From: Nocardioides marinus | Lineage (GTDB): Bacteria; Pseudomonadota; Alphaproteobacteria; Rhodobacterales; Rhodobacteraceae | Direction of reading: 5' to 3' | DNA: 64,000 nt | Assembly: GCA_019801415.1 (NCBI GenBank) | Contig: JAHVJD010000005.1 | Coordinates: 62,001 to 126,000, forward strand | Shown: piece by piece, positions 17,257 through 26,788 of the stretch | How the letters are laid out: each line of letters begins with the position of its first letter | Numbering within the stretch: the stretch's first letter is position 1 | Made by a program: the position numbers and the translations under genes | The notes under the pieces: model-generated | Database searches by the model: none | What the model was told of the DNA's origin: nothing | Seen by the model: the letters and a program-made list of their open reading frames with translations, nothing else

Positions 17257-19470
17257 ATGGCAGAAAACTCAAAGCCCGACGTATTGTATACCATTGTAGA
17301 CGAAGCGCCCGAACTGGCCTCGGCATCCTTCCTGCCGATCATCCGCAAGTTCGCCTCTGCCGCCGGTGTGACCGTCGGCACCAAGGACATTTCGCTGGCC
17401 GGGCGCATCATTGCCGCCTTCCCGGAGAACCTGACCGAAGAGCAGCGCCAGAACGATGACCTGGCCGAGCTGGGCCAGCTGGTGAAGACCCCGGACGCCA
17501 ATGTCATCAAGCTGCCCAACATCTCTGCTTCGGTGCCGCAGCTGACCGCCGCGATCAAGGAACTGCAGGGCCAGGGCTATGACATCCCGGACTACCCCGA
17601 AGAGCCGAAGACCGACGCCGAGAAGGACATCCGTGCGCGCTACGATGCCATCAAGGGCTCGGCGGTGAACCCGGTTCTGCGCGAAGGCAACTCTGACCGT
17701 CGCGCTGCCAAGGCGGTGAAGAACTTTGCCCAGAACAACCCGCATTCGATGGGGGAATGGAGCGCCGACAGCAAGACCAAGGTCTCGTCGATGCCGGGCA
17801 ACGATTTCTACGCCAACGAGAAATCCGCCACCATCACCGCCGCGCAGGCCGGTAACGCGAAGATCGAATTCGTGGCCAAGGACGGCGCCGTCACCGTGCT
17901 GAAGGACAGCTGGCCGCTGGAAGAAGGCACCGTTGCCGATGCCACCTTCATGTCGGCCCGCGCGCTGGACGCCTTCCTCGCCGAGGCGATCGAGGACACC
18001 AAGTCCGATGGCACCATGTTCTCGCTGCACCTGAAAGCGACCATGATGAAGGTCTCCGACCCGATCATCTTCGGCCACGCCGTCAAGGCCTGGCTGGCAC
18101 CGGTGTTCGAGAAATACGGCAGCGAGCTGGAAGCGCTGGGCGTGAACCCCAACTCCGGCCTGGGCGACCTGCTGGAACGCGTCAAGGGCAACGCCGAGAT
18201 CATGGCCGCCATCGACGCCGTGCGCGCCGAGCGTCCCGACATGTACATGGTCGACAGCGACAAGGGCATCACCAACCTGCACGTGCCCTCCGACGTCATC
18301 ATCGACGCCTCGATGCCCGCGGTGATCCGCGCCGGCGGCAAGGGCTGGGATCAGGACGGCAACAAGGGCGACACCAACTGCGTGATCCCCGACCGCTGCT
18401 ATGCATCCGTCTACGACGAGACCATCAACTTCTTCAAAGCCAATGGCGCGCTGGACGTGACCACCGCCGGTGCGGTCGCCAACGTCGGCCTGATGGCCCA
18501 GAAGGCCGAGGAATACGGCTCGCATCCGACCACCTTCGAGGCACCCGCAGACGGCACCATCCGCATCGTGCTGGCCAATGGCGAGACGCTGCACTCGCAC
18601 GACGTGGAAGCCGGTGACATCTGGCGCTCCTGCACCGTGAAGAAAGCCCCGATCGAGAACTGGATCCAGCTGGCGATGGACCGTCAGCGCCTGACCGGCT
18701 CCGAGGCGATCTTCTGGCTGGACGCAAACCGCGCCCATGACGCCGAGCTGATCAAATACGTCAAACCGGCGCTGGAAGCCGCGGGCGTGGCCGACAAGTT
18801 CAAGATCCTGGCACCGCGTGAAGCCACCCGTCAGTCGCTGGAGACCATCACCGCGGGCAAGGACAGCATCGCCATCACCGGCAACGTGCTGCGCGACTAT
18901 CTGACCGACCTGTTCCCGATCCTGGAGCTGGGCACCAGCGCCAAGATGCTGTCGATCGTGAAGCTGATGAACGGCGGCGGCCTGTTCGAGACCGGTGCCG
19001 GCGGCTCGGCCCCGAAACACGTGCAGCAGCTGGTCGAGGAAAACCACCTGCGCTGGGATTCGATGGGCGAATTCTGCGCGCTGGGGGAATCGCTGAAGTT
19101 CCTGGCCGACAGCAAGGGCAACAAGAAGGCCGGCGTGCTGGGCGCGGCTGCAGAGGAAGCGACCCAAGGCATCCTCGACAACAACCGTTCGCCCTCGCGC
19201 AAGGTCGGCCAGCCCGACAACCGCGACAGCCACTACTGGTTCGCCCGTTACTGGGCAGAGGCGCTGGCGAAGCAGGAAGACGATGCCGAGCTGGCGGCGC
19301 ATTTCGCGCCGATCGCCAAGGAACTGGCTGACAAGGAAGCACAGATCCTGGCCGAGCTGGCCGCGGCGCAGGGCGCTCCGGCGGACATCGGTGGCTACTA
19401 CCACCCCAGCGTCGAGCTGAAGGCCAAGGTCATGCGCCCCTCGGCGACCCTGAACGCCATCATCGACTGA
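17257..19470 (+). CDS. icd: NADP-dependent isocitrate dehydrogenase, monomeric type
   Basis: A 737-residue enzyme of the monomeric isocitrate dehydrogenase family (about 740 residues is normal), converting isocitrate to 2-oxoglutarate with NADPH formation in the TCA cycle. Characteristic segments are visible: the substrate-contacting loop [15 protein letters not shown] near residue 133, the metal/substrate region [19 protein letters not shown] near 365, and HRWDSMGEF-like sequence near 600. I start at the ATG 17257, nine bases after GAAAGG, rather than at the TTG three codons upstream. Single gene with its own terminator. Confidence 0.95.
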   Translation: MAENSKPDVLYTIVDEAPELASASFLPIIRKFASAAGVTVGTKDISLAGRIIAAFPENLTEEQRQNDDLAELGQLVKTPDANVIKLPNISASVPQLTAAIKELQGQGYDIPDYPEEPKTDAEKDIRARYDAIKGSAVNPVLREGNSDRRAAKAVKNFAQNNPHSMGEWSADSKTKVSSMPGNDFYANEKSATITAAQAGNAKIEFVAKDGAVTVLKDSWPLEEGTVADATFMSARALDAFLAEAIEDTKSDGTMFSLHLKATMMKVSDPIIFGHAVKAWLAPVFEKYGSELEALGVNPNSGLGDLLERVKGNAEIMAAIDAVRAERPDMYMVDSDKGITNLHVPSDVIIDASMPAVIRAGGKGWDQDGNKGDTNCVIPDRCYASVYDETINFFKANGALDVTTAGAVANVGLMAQKAEEYGSHPTTFEAPADGTIRIVLANGETLHSHDVEAGDIWRSCTVKKAPIENWIQLAMDRQRLTGSEAIFWLDANRAHDAELIKYVKPALEAAGVADKFKILAPREATRQSLETITAGKDSIAITGNVLRDYLTDLFPILELGTSAKMLSIVKLMNGGGLFETGAGGSAPKHVQQLVEENHLRWDSMGEFCALGESLKFLADSKGNKKAGVLGAAAEEATQGILDNNRSPSRKVGQPDNRDSHYWFARYWAEALAKQEDDAELAAHFAPIAKELADKEAQILAELAAAQGAPADIGGYYHPSVELKAKVMRPSATLNAIID

Positions 19471-19502
19471 TCGACGCGGCAGCTGCCACAGCCCAAAACA
19501 GG

Positions 19503-19535
19503 AAAACGCCCGGAGCCATGCTCCGGGCGTTTTTA
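19503..19535. terminator. Bidirectional terminator between icd and the chemoreceptor gene
   Basis: Stem ACGCCCGGAGC/GCTCCGGGCGT with loop CAT. It is followed by TTTTTA on the plus strand and by TTTTCC on the minus strand, 35-50 bp past both convergent genes. Confidence 0.92.
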
Positions 19536-19582
19536 TTGGCGCCGTCGTGATCCCCCGGCGATGGTGCCGGGGGCAACCGGGA

Positions 19583-21490
19583 TCAGAAGTCCTGCCACAT
19601 GTCGCGGGCAGCGTTGCCCTGCGCCACCGGGGCGGCGGCGGGCGCCGAGGCCAGCTCCACGTCCCAGTCGTCATCGCCGTGGGCGGTGGGCACGACCGGG
19701 GCGGCAGGTGCCGCCGCGCGGGGTGCCGCCGGGGCCGCGGTCGCCGCGGAGTTGCCGCCCGGGATCTTGAAGTGGGCAACCATCTCGGACAGCTTGGTGG
19801 CGTCTGTCTTCAGCATGTGGCCGGCCGCGGTAGCCTCTTCCACCATGGCGGCGTTCTGCTGGGTCACCTGATCCAGCTGGGTCACACCGGTGTTGATCTC
19901 GTTCAGGCCGGTTGACTGCTCGGCCGCGCCTTCGGCAATGCCGGAGACCAGCTGCGAGATGTGGCTCACCTGCGAGACGATGCTCTGCAGCGCCTCGCCT
20001 GCCTTGCCGACCAGATCCACGCCGCGCTCAACCTGCTGCGAGCTGTTGCCGATCAGGGTCTTGATCTCCATCGCCGCATCCGAGGAGCGCTGCGCCAGGG
20101 CACGCACTTCGGAGGCCACGACCGCAAAGCCACGGCCGGCTTCGCCCGCGCGGGCCGCCTCGACACCGGCGTTCAGCGCCAGGAGGTTGGTCTGGAAGGC
20201 GATGTCGTCGATCACGCTGATGATCTGGCTGATGTGGGCCGAGGACTGTTCGATCTCGGTCATCGCGGCCACGGCGCTCTGCACCACCTCGCCACTGGTG
20301 CGGGCCTCTTCCTTGGCCTCTTCCATGGTGGCTTCGACGCTGCGGGCGCCTTCGGCGGCGGATTTCACGCTCGCGGTCAGCTCGTCAAGCGCAGCGGCGG
20401 TCTGCTCCAGCGTCGCCGCCTGGCTCTCGGTGCGATGCGACAGGTCGTCGGAGGCCTGGCTGATTTCCTCAGCGCCGTTGCGGATGCTGGCGGCGGCGGC
20501 GACAACCTGTTCCACGGTGCCGCTGAGGGTGCGCGCGGTGGTGTTGAAGTCCTTGCGCAGCTGTTCATATTCCTCGGGGAAGCTTTCGGTGATCTGCGCC
20601 GTCAGGTCGCCCTGGGACAGCACCGACAGCTTGCCGCGCAGGGTATCCACCACCCGGCTGCGCACGCGGTCCAGTTCCTTCTGCTCCTCCTCCAGCTCAC
20701 GCTGGCGAATCAGCGCGGTGCGGAACACGTCGAGCGTGCGGGCGATCTCGCCCAGTTCGCTGCGGGCCTCGGTCGACGGGATCTCGCTTTCGGTGTCACC
20801 ATCGGCCATCGCCTGCATGCGATCCTTCAGCGCGCCAAGCGGGCCGGTCACGCCACGGGTCACAAAGAAGGCACCAATCGACAGCAGCAGCAAGCTGACC
20901 GCCATCACGGCAATCGCCTGATTGCGCATGGTGGCTACTTCGGCTTCGATGTCGGAAACATAGGCGCCAGTGCCGATGATCCAGCCCCAGGGCTTGAACG
21001 CCTGCACATAGCCGATCTTGGCTTCCATCACGTCAGAGTTGGGCTTCTTGAAGTAATAGGTCAGGTCACCTGCGCCCTTGCTGGCGGCGATCTTTTCCAG
21101 CTCGACAAAGACGTTCATGCCTTTGACGTCCTTGTAGCCCGCCTGGTTGGTGCCGACCCAATCGGGCACAACAGGGTGAGCCTGTACGGTGATGTCATGG
21201 TCAAACACGAAGACGTAGCCCGCGTCACCGAAGCGCAGCGCAGTCAGGCGCTCGCGGCCGATGTCACGCGCCTCCTCCGGGGTGAAGCGGCCATCCGCCA
21301 CCCCCTGTTCGAGGTCATGCAACAGGCTGATCGCCGCATCGGTGACATTGTGCAGCTCGGCCTTGCGCATGGCGTAGGCGTTTTGGGTGACCTGGGTCAA
21401 GATCAGGACTGTCAGCCCCGCGGTCATCACAAGGGCGAGCAGCGCGAGCGCGTAGATCCGCACAGGTAAGCGGTACATGAAAGCTGGCAT
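19583..21490 (-). CDS. Methyl-accepting chemotaxis protein with periplasmic Cache domain
   Basis: A 635-residue chemoreceptor. Membrane span 1 is at about 11-32. A single Cache-type ligand domain covers about 35-185, with [10 protein letters not shown] and [14 protein letters not shown]. Span 2 is at about 192-212, HAMP at about 215-268, and the signalling domain at about 330-560, with the hairpin tip [28 protein letters not shown] varied as [19 protein letters not shown]. The C-terminus is MWQDF, a W-x-x-F pentapeptide like the CheR/CheB docking tail. The ATG at 21490 has AAGGA ten bases upstream. Single gene; ligand unknown, although Cache domains often bind organic acids or amino acids. 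Confidence 0.93.
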   Translation of the reverse strand: [635 protein letters not shown]

Positions 21491-21703
21491 TATTACAGGG
21501 TCCTTTTATTGGGCCATTTGCCAAAGCTTTAGTGCCAGCTTCCTAAAAAAGTCCTAGCCTCGGTATTCCATTTAAAATTGCTCTGATTTTACGGTGCCTT
21601 TTCGACGGAAAGCGGCCACGGCAACGGCTGCCGCAGGCCCATTTCCGGGCGGTGCGGCTGTCCCTGGATCGTCGTGGATGGTCCGTTGCCGGGAACGGCG
21701 CGG

Positions 21704-22228
21704 TCAGTCGTTGGTCGATTCGTGCACGGCGGCAACCGCCCAGGCCTCGAGCGCGTCGAGGTCCGGTTCGGCAGCCGTTGCCAGCCCGTCGGCGAAGGCC
21801 TGAAAGGGGGCGACGTTCAGCCGGTTCACACCGGACAGCACCGGGATGCCCCTTGCCAGCGCCTCGGCGATCACTGGCCGCATGCCGCGCCCGTCGGCCT
21901 CGTGCTTGCCGAATTTGTTCACGATCATCAATTGCGGCAGCGGATCAGATTGCAGCGCCGCCGAGACCTGCCCCACCGCGCGTTCCAGCGCCTCGGGGTT
22001 GAGGCGGCATCCGCGCGATCCGGCCCCCAGCGACTGCGAGATACGGATCGTTTCGCCATCCGGCAGCACCCGCACATCCATGTCGCACAATTCGCTGTCG
22101 TGGCACTCCACGTTGGTCTGCACGATGCCGCCCAGACGGATGCCGCGGGCCTGCAGGCGGTCGGCCAGGGCGCTCAGCAAACGGTCGGTGGCGCCGCGTT
22201 CCTCGGTCATCACGTAGGCGAGTTGCAT
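21704..22228 (-). CDS. DUF2478 family predicted NTPase
   Basis: A 174-residue cytoplasmic protein of the DUF2478 family. It starts MQLAYVMTEERG, and its middle segment LPQLMIVNKFGKHEADGRGMRPVI resembles a P-loop NTPase Walker-B/NKFGK region. There is no classic Walker A lysine loop, as is usual in this family. DUF2478 genes are often near molybdate transport genes, but here the neighbours are a chemoreceptor and an osmolyte importer. It lies 156 bp downstream of the importer operon, with a terminator between, so it probably has its own promoter. Function unknown. Confidence 0.8.
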   Translation of the reverse strand: MQLAYVMTEERGATDRLLSALADRLQARGIRLGGIVQTNVECHDSELCDMDVRVLPDGETIRISQSLGAGSRGCRLNPEALERAVGQVSAALQSDPLPQLMIVNKFGKHEADGRGMRPVIAEALARGIPVLSGVNRLNVAPFQAFADGLATAAEPDLDALEAWAVAAVHESTND

Positions 22229-22335
22229 GGGTCGTATTCTCCGGTGTCGTGCTGTGCCATAGGTGGGGATATGGCCGTCTGGGTCAAGCCCGGATGACCG
22301 CGAAACATCGGCGGGCGACAATCTGAAAACAGGAA

Positions 22336-22356
22336 AGGGCACCGCGGGGGTGCCCT
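22336..22356 (-). terminator. Terminator after the osmolyte importer operon
   Basis: Stem AGGGCACC/GGTGCCCT with a 5-base loop. On the minus strand it is followed by TTCCTGTTTTC, 29 bp past the permease stop. Confidence 0.75.
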
Positions 22357-22384
22357 CTCTGTTGGTCGACAAGGTCCGAACGCG

Positions 22385-24421
22385 TCAGAGCCCCAGCGCG
22401 CGGCGGCGGTCCTCGGCAAAGCCCTGCACGATGCGGTCGGCAATCAGCGCGAGGATCGCCATCGCTGCCCCGGCAGAAATGCCCAAGCCCACATCCGCCT
22501 TGCCCAGCGCCAGGTAGATCGACTGGCCGAGGCCAGTGGTGCCGATCAGCGCCGCGATCACCAGCATCGCAAAGGCATAGAGGATGGTCTGGTTCAGCCC
22601 TAGCAGGATCGACGGCGCCGCATAGGGCGCGCGCACGTCGCGCAGCATCTGCCAGCGGGTCGCACCGGAGGCGGTCGCGGCCTCGATCATCTCGGCCGGG
22701 GTCTCGGTCAGCCCGTGGCGGGTGTAGCGGATCATCGGCACGATGGCATAGGCGATGATCGCGAGGAAGGCCGAAAACTCGCCGATCTGGAACACCATCA
22801 GGACCGGGATCAGGAAGACGAACAGCGGGATCGTCTGCAGCATGTCGCAGACCGGGCGCACCACGCGCCACACGGTGGGCGACAGCGCTGAGGCCAGCCC
22901 GATGCCGCCGCCCAGCAGCGTGCAGGCAAAGACCGCCGCGCCCGACAGGTAGAGTGACAGCAGCGCGCGCTCCCACAGGCCGGAGACCAGGATGGTGGTG
23001 AGCAGCACAACGGTCAGCAGCGCCAGCCCGCGCCCCGCCGCGACCCAGGCCAGCGCGCCCGCGCCCGCCAGCACGAAGGGCCAGGGCAACTGCGAAATCC
23101 CGGTCTCGAGCATACCCGCCGCGATCAAGAGCATCAGCCCCAGCGCCAGGTGGCCGCGCCAGGCGCAGAGCAGGCCGAGGGCGGCACCGGCGGCGAACAG
23201 AGCCGCGCTCATCGCCGGGGTCCAGGCAAAGCCCCAGGTAAAGGGCAGCACCGCCTGATCCAGCCCGATGCGCAGCGGCAGCAGGACGTAGAACATCACG
23301 TTGTTCTTCAGCGCCGTCAGCGCCGCGGCATTGGCGGTGGTAAAGGCCGACAGCCCGGCATCGACACGATCCGCCACCGGGTTGAACAGGGTGTAATCCT
23401 CGGCCGAGCCAAGGCTGCCCCAGAACAGCACGCTGGCCAGCACGCCCAGCCCCAGAATACCCCAGGCCACGCGCGGGTCATGGCGCTGGCGGCGGTCCTC
23501 GGTCAGGGTGCCGCTCATCCGGTCGATCAGGATGGCGAAGATCACGATCACCAGACCTGCCAGCAGGCTCTGGCCGAACTGCGCCTTGCGCATGGTCAGG
23601 AGCACCTCCCAGCCGATGTCGTCAAAGCCGCCGATCACCGCGGCGATGATCACCATCGAGAGCGCCGCCATCAGGCATTGGTTGACGCCAACCATGATCT
23701 GGCGGCCGGCCGAGGGGATCTCGCATTGAAACAGCTGCTGCAGGCGGGTGCCGCCGGACATGACGGCGGCTTCCTTGATCTCTGGCTCGACGCGCTGCAG
23801 CCCCAACAGCACATTGCGCGCCATTGGCGGCGCCGCATAGATGGCCGAGGCGATCAGCCCCACCACCGGGCCAAAGCCGAACAGCACCAGCAAGGGCGTA
23901 AGATAGGCGAAGGTCGGCACCGTCTGCATCACGTCCAGCGTGGCCTGCACCGGGCCGCGGATGCGGGGGTATTCATTGGCAAGGATACCGATGCCGCCGC
24001 CGATCAGCAGCGCCAGCGGCACGGAGACCGCCACCAGCGCCAGCGTGTTCATGCCCTCGGACCAGTAGCCCGAGGCCAACACGAACCCCAGCCCGACAAG
24101 GGCCATCAGCGCCATGCGCAGCCCGCCCAGCATCCAGCCCAGCGCGGTGGCGGCGGCGATCAGCAGCGGCCAGGGGGTCTGGTTCAGGGCGGCACTGGCG
24201 GCCTCCATCGGGTAGAACAGCAACGCCGAGAACGCCCGCGCGGCGGGTTTGATCAGCAGCAGGAACCATTCCACCCCTGCCCCGACCCAATCGGTCGCGG
24301 GCAACACCCAGGCTTTGGGGAATTGCACCAGCCACGGCGCCACGCCCTCCAGCAGCAGGCACAGCGCGCCGACTATGGCGGCCAGCAGCGCGGCCTGCGC
24401 GCCCTTGGTCAGCTGGGTCAT
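22385..24421 (-). CDS. Betaine/proline/TMAO-type ABC transporter permease (double-length)
   Basis: A 678-residue inner-membrane permease containing two BPD_transp_1 units in one chain. The first is at about 130-300, with GIGILANEYPRIRGPVQATLD and the EAA-like loop EIKEAAVMSGGTR. The second is at about 490-660, with the loop EMIEAATASGATRWQ. Each half therefore has its own ATPase-contacting helix, and one chain can form the whole channel. The start overlaps the ATPase stop by 4 bp. It is the third gene of a binding protein-ATPase-permease operon. The layout matches ProXVW and also the TMAO importer TmoXVW of marine roseobacters; I cannot choose between substrates. Confidence 0.9.
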   Translation of the reverse strand: MTQLTKGAQAALLAAIVGALCLLLEGVAPWLVQFPKAWVLPATDWVGAGVEWFLLLIKPAARAFSALLFYPMEAASAALNQTPWPLLIAAATALGWMLGGLRMALMALVGLGFVLASGYWSEGMNTLALVAVSVPLALLIGGGIGILANEYPRIRGPVQATLDVMQTVPTFAYLTPLLVLFGFGPVVGLIASAIYAAPPMARNVLLGLQRVEPEIKEAAVMSGGTRLQQLFQCEIPSAGRQIMVGVNQCLMAALSMVIIAAVIGGFDDIGWEVLLTMRKAQFGQSLLAGLVIVIFAILIDRMSGTLTEDRRQRHDPRVAWGILGLGVLASVLFWGSLGSAEDYTLFNPVADRVDAGLSAFTTANAAALTALKNNVMFYVLLPLRIGLDQAVLPFTWGFAWTPAMSAALFAAGAALGLLCAWRGHLALGLMLLIAAGMLETGISQLPWPFVLAGAGALAWVAAGRGLALLTVVLLTTILVSGLWERALLSLYLSGAAVFACTLLGGGIGLASALSPTVWRVVRPVCDMLQTIPLFVFLIPVLMVFQIGEFSAFLAIIAYAIVPMIRYTRHGLTETPAEMIEAATASGATRWQMLRDVRAPYAAPSILLGLNQTILYAFAMLVIAALIGTTGLGQSIYLALGKADVGLGISAGAAMAILALIADRIVQGFAEDRRRALGL

Positions 24422-25476
24422 GGCTGCTCCACCTGCAGCGCGGCGGCGAGATCGGCGGGGTTCACCACGCCCACCAGCTGGCCGTCCGGTGCGCGCACCG
24501 GCACCGGCTCATACAGCTCCATGCAGCGGGCGAGCGCCGCGTCCAGCGTCATGTCCTGGCGCAGGCCGGGATCGTCGGGGCCATGCGCCAGCCCGTCACC
24601 GGTCTGCATCACCGAGGCCACGCGGGCGTGCTGCCCCTTGGCCACATCGCGGGAGAATTCACGTACGTAATCATCGGCCGGGCGCAGCACGATATCGGCG
24701 GGGGTGCCGATCTGCACGATCTTGCCATCGCGCATGATGGCAATGCGATCGGCCAGCTTCAGGGCTTCGTTGATGTCATGGGTAATGAAGACGATGGTGG
24801 TCTTCAGCTTGGCCTGAATTTCCAGGAACTCGTCCTGCAGCTGCCGCCGGATCAGCGGGTCCAGCGCCGAGAAGGGTTCGTCCAGGAACCAGACCGAGCA
24901 ATCCGCCACCAGCGAGCGGGCGATGCCGACGCGCTGGCGCTGGCCGCCGGACAGCTCGCGCGGGTAATGGCGTTCGCGGCCACCGAGGCCGACGAGGTCG
25001 ATGACCTCCTGCGCCTTGGCCATGCGCTGGCTTTTCTTCATGCCTTGCACCCGCAGGGGATAGGCGACGTTTTCGGCCACGGTCATATGCGGGAACAGGC
25101 CGAAATGCTGGAACACCATGCCCAGCTTCTTGCGGCGCAGTTCGATCAGCCGTTTGGGGCTGGCCTCGACGATGTTCTCGCCGTCGATACGGATCTCGCC
25201 GCCGGTGGCGTGCAGCAGATGCGAGATGCAGCGGATCAGGGTGGATTTGCCAGAGCCGGACAGGCCCATGATCACGAACAGCTCCCCCTCCTGCACCTCA
25301 AAGGAAGCGTCCTGCACCGCGGGCACCAATCCGCGGGCGCGCAGATCATCCGCAGCGGCCTGCGGGGTGTCATGCTGCGACAGCGCCTGCTTCAGGGCAC
25401 TGTCGGCGTTCTTGCCAAACACCTGCCAGACATTCCGGCAGGTGATGGCGGGCGTATCGGAGCCGCTCACAGGCAT
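24418..25476 (-). CDS. Betaine/proline/TMAO-type ABC transporter ATP-binding protein
   Basis: A 352-residue ProV-like ATPase. Walker A GLSGSGKST is at residues 71-79, the signature LSGGQRQRVGIARSL near 165, and Walker B VWFLDEPFSALD near 183, followed by the H-loop FITHDINEA. The last 70 residues look like a single CBS domain, as in osmotically regulated ProV/OpuAA proteins, though shorter than the usual pair. It begins 4 bp after the binding-protein stop and overlaps the permease gene by 4 bp. It energises uptake of betaine-like solutes or TMAO. Confidence 0.92.
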   Translation of the reverse strand: MPVSGSDTPAITCRNVWQVFGKNADSALKQALSQHDTPQAAADDLRARGLVPAVQDASFEVQEGELFVIMGLSGSGKSTLIRCISHLLHATGGEIRIDGENIVEASPKRLIELRRKKLGMVFQHFGLFPHMTVAENVAYPLRVQGMKKSQRMAKAQEVIDLVGLGGRERHYPRELSGGQRQRVGIARSLVADCSVWFLDEPFSALDPLIRRQLQDEFLEIQAKLKTTIVFITHDINEALKLADRIAIMRDGKIVQIGTPADIVLRPADDYVREFSRDVAKGQHARVASVMQTGDGLAHGPDDPGLRQDMTLDAALARCMELYEPVPVRAPDGQLVGVVNPADLAAALQVEQP

Positions 25477-25480
25477 CGGC

Positions 25481-26446
25481 TCAGTTGGTGGCGGCGTCGA
25501 CTACCGGGCGCCATTTGTCCTCGTTGGCGGCCATCCAATCGGCAACGACCTGTTCGACCTTGCCACCGTCCACGTCGATCGCGCCCATCATCGGCTGCTG
25601 GTCTTCCACCGCCAGGGTGTAGTTCGCCAGGATTTCATAGGCGGCGGGCCAGGTTTCTTCCATGCCGGACCAGGCAGCCTTGAAGATGCGCGAGGGCGCA
25701 AAGTCGCAGTCGTTCACCGCGTTGGGGTTCGGGCCCCAGGCGGGATCGGAGAAACAGGCGTCCTCGCCCGGCGGCAGGTCGACAAACTTGACGTCATAGG
25801 CCGACATCGCCCAATGCGGCTGCCAGAAGGTGATCAGCAGCGGCGTCTTGCGCTCGGTCGCGGCACGCAGCTCGACGATCAGCGCCGCCTCCGACCCTGC
25901 GGGCACGGCCTTGAACGGCAGCTTCAGGGCCGCCATGCGGTCGGCACCGGGCGTGCCCCAGTCGGCGGGGTAGTCCACCAGGCGGCCTTGCGGCAGGGTT
26001 TCGGCGGTGGCAAACTGCATCGCGCAGTCGCGCAGCGCTTCCCAGGCCGGCAGGCCGGGGCACAGCTCGGCCACATGCGCCGGGTAGGCGATGCCTTCGC
26101 GGGCGTTCAGCTCCAGATCGCCCAGTTCGACCACGGTGCCTTCCTCGACCTTCTTGGCGTATTCGTCGGAAACGTTGGAGGACCAGATTTCCAGCGTTGC
26201 GTGGATGTCGCCGTCGGCAATGGCCTGGAACTGGTTCAGCATGCCGGCCGAGACGTATTCCACCTCATAGCCCGCGGCCTTCAGCATCTCGCCCGCGATA
26301 TGGGTGGTCACGTGCTGGCCAGTCCATTCGTTCAGCGCCAGCTTGATCGGCTTGGAGGTGTCGCCCAGCTCCGCGGCCGAGGCCAGACCAGCGGCCACGG
26401 TCATGGAGGCGGCGCCCAGCGCCAACGCATATCCCTTGAAGTTCAT
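25481..26446 (-). CDS. Betaine/TMAO-type ABC transporter substrate-binding protein
   Basis: A 321-residue periplasmic OpuAC-family protein with a Sec signal (residues 1-25). Tryptophans at 41, 88, 163, 208, 212 and 237 could form an aromatic cage for a quaternary ammonium or amine-oxide ligand. Four cysteines in two pairs (129/141 and 231/247) probably form disulfides; the second pair flanks an Asp/Asn-rich loop, SDPAWGPNPNAVND. The ATG at 26446 has GGGAG seven bases upstream. It is the first gene of the importer operon, behind a promoter region with two palindromes. The marine TMAO-binding protein TmoX is a close structural type, so TMAO is as likely as glycine betaine. Confidence 0.88.
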   Translation of the reverse strand: MNFKGYALALGAASMTVAAGLASAAELGDTSKPIKLALNEWTGQHVTTHIAGEMLKAAGYEVEYVSAGMLNQFQAIADGDIHATLEIWSSNVSDEYAKKVEEGTVVELGDLELNAREGIAYPAHVAELCPGLPAWEALRDCAMQFATAETLPQGRLVDYPADWGTPGADRMAALKLPFKAVPAGSEAALIVELRAATERKTPLLITFWQPHWAMSAYDVKFVDLPPGEDACFSDPAWGPNPNAVNDCDFAPSRIFKAAWSGMEETWPAAYEILANYTLAVEDQQPMMGAIDVDGGKVEQVVADWMAANEDKWRPVVDAATN

Positions 26447-26591
26447 CCTGATACTCCCTGTCATGTGTGTGCGCCGCCGAAGGCCCGGCTATGGCGCTGT
26501 TTTTGGAACCCGGTGGTTCGCGGCACGGGTCTGCGCGTGGAACGGATCCACGTAAACCGCCGCGTGCCGATGAGACCGAGTGTGGCGGGTG

Positions 26592-26604
26592 ATACTGCAA
26601 GTAT
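26592..26604. promoter_or_regulatory. Short palindrome upstream of the importer operon
   Basis: ATACT-GCA-AGTAT, perfect 5-bp arms with a 3-base spacer, 146 bp upstream of the binding-protein start. It is a weak candidate operator, worth considering only together with the stronger palindrome at 26681. Confidence 0.3.
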
Positions 26605-26680
26605 TTGAACCTATTACGGCGCTTTGTCGAGCAAATGCGGCACGAAAGGCAAAACTTCCTGAACGAGAGATCAGCTTTTT

Positions 26681-26697
26681 AACTTGTGAAACAAGTT
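26681..26697. promoter_or_regulatory. 17-bp palindrome, candidate operator of the osmolyte importer
   Basis: AACTTGT-GAA-ACAAGTT, perfect 7-bp arms around a 3-base spacer, in an AT-rich stretch 235 bp upstream of the binding-protein start. The TTGT-n3-ACAA core is of the kind bound by dimeric HTH repressors such as GntR-family proteins. The regulator is not in the window, and the operator role is inferred. Confidence 0.5.
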
Positions 26698-26718
26698 TTT
26701 CCCGTCCTCGGAACAAGT

Positions 26719-26743
26719 GTGCCCCCGCCGATGGCAGGGGCAC
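26719..26743 (-). terminator. Probable terminator after the second binding-protein gene
   Basis: Eleven-base-pair stem with one mismatch (GTGCCCC arm, loop GAT). It lies 46 bp past the stop at 26789, with a weak T-rich tail on the minus strand. It separates the second binding-protein gene from the importer operon. Confidence 0.55.
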
Positions 26744-26788
26744 AAACGCGGCACCACGCGGATCAGAACCGCGCTGGCGTGTCGGGTA

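Noticed and set aside
17269-19779. 836-codon open frame on the minus strand
   Set aside because: It is antisense to icd and crosses the bidirectional terminator; composition is shadow-like.
21493-21530. Possible flagellar sigma28 promoter before the chemoreceptor (TAAAGCTT ... CCCAATAA)
   Set aside because: The spacing is ten rather than eleven bases and the -10 half is poor. The transcript would also start inside or after the AAGGA ribosome site.
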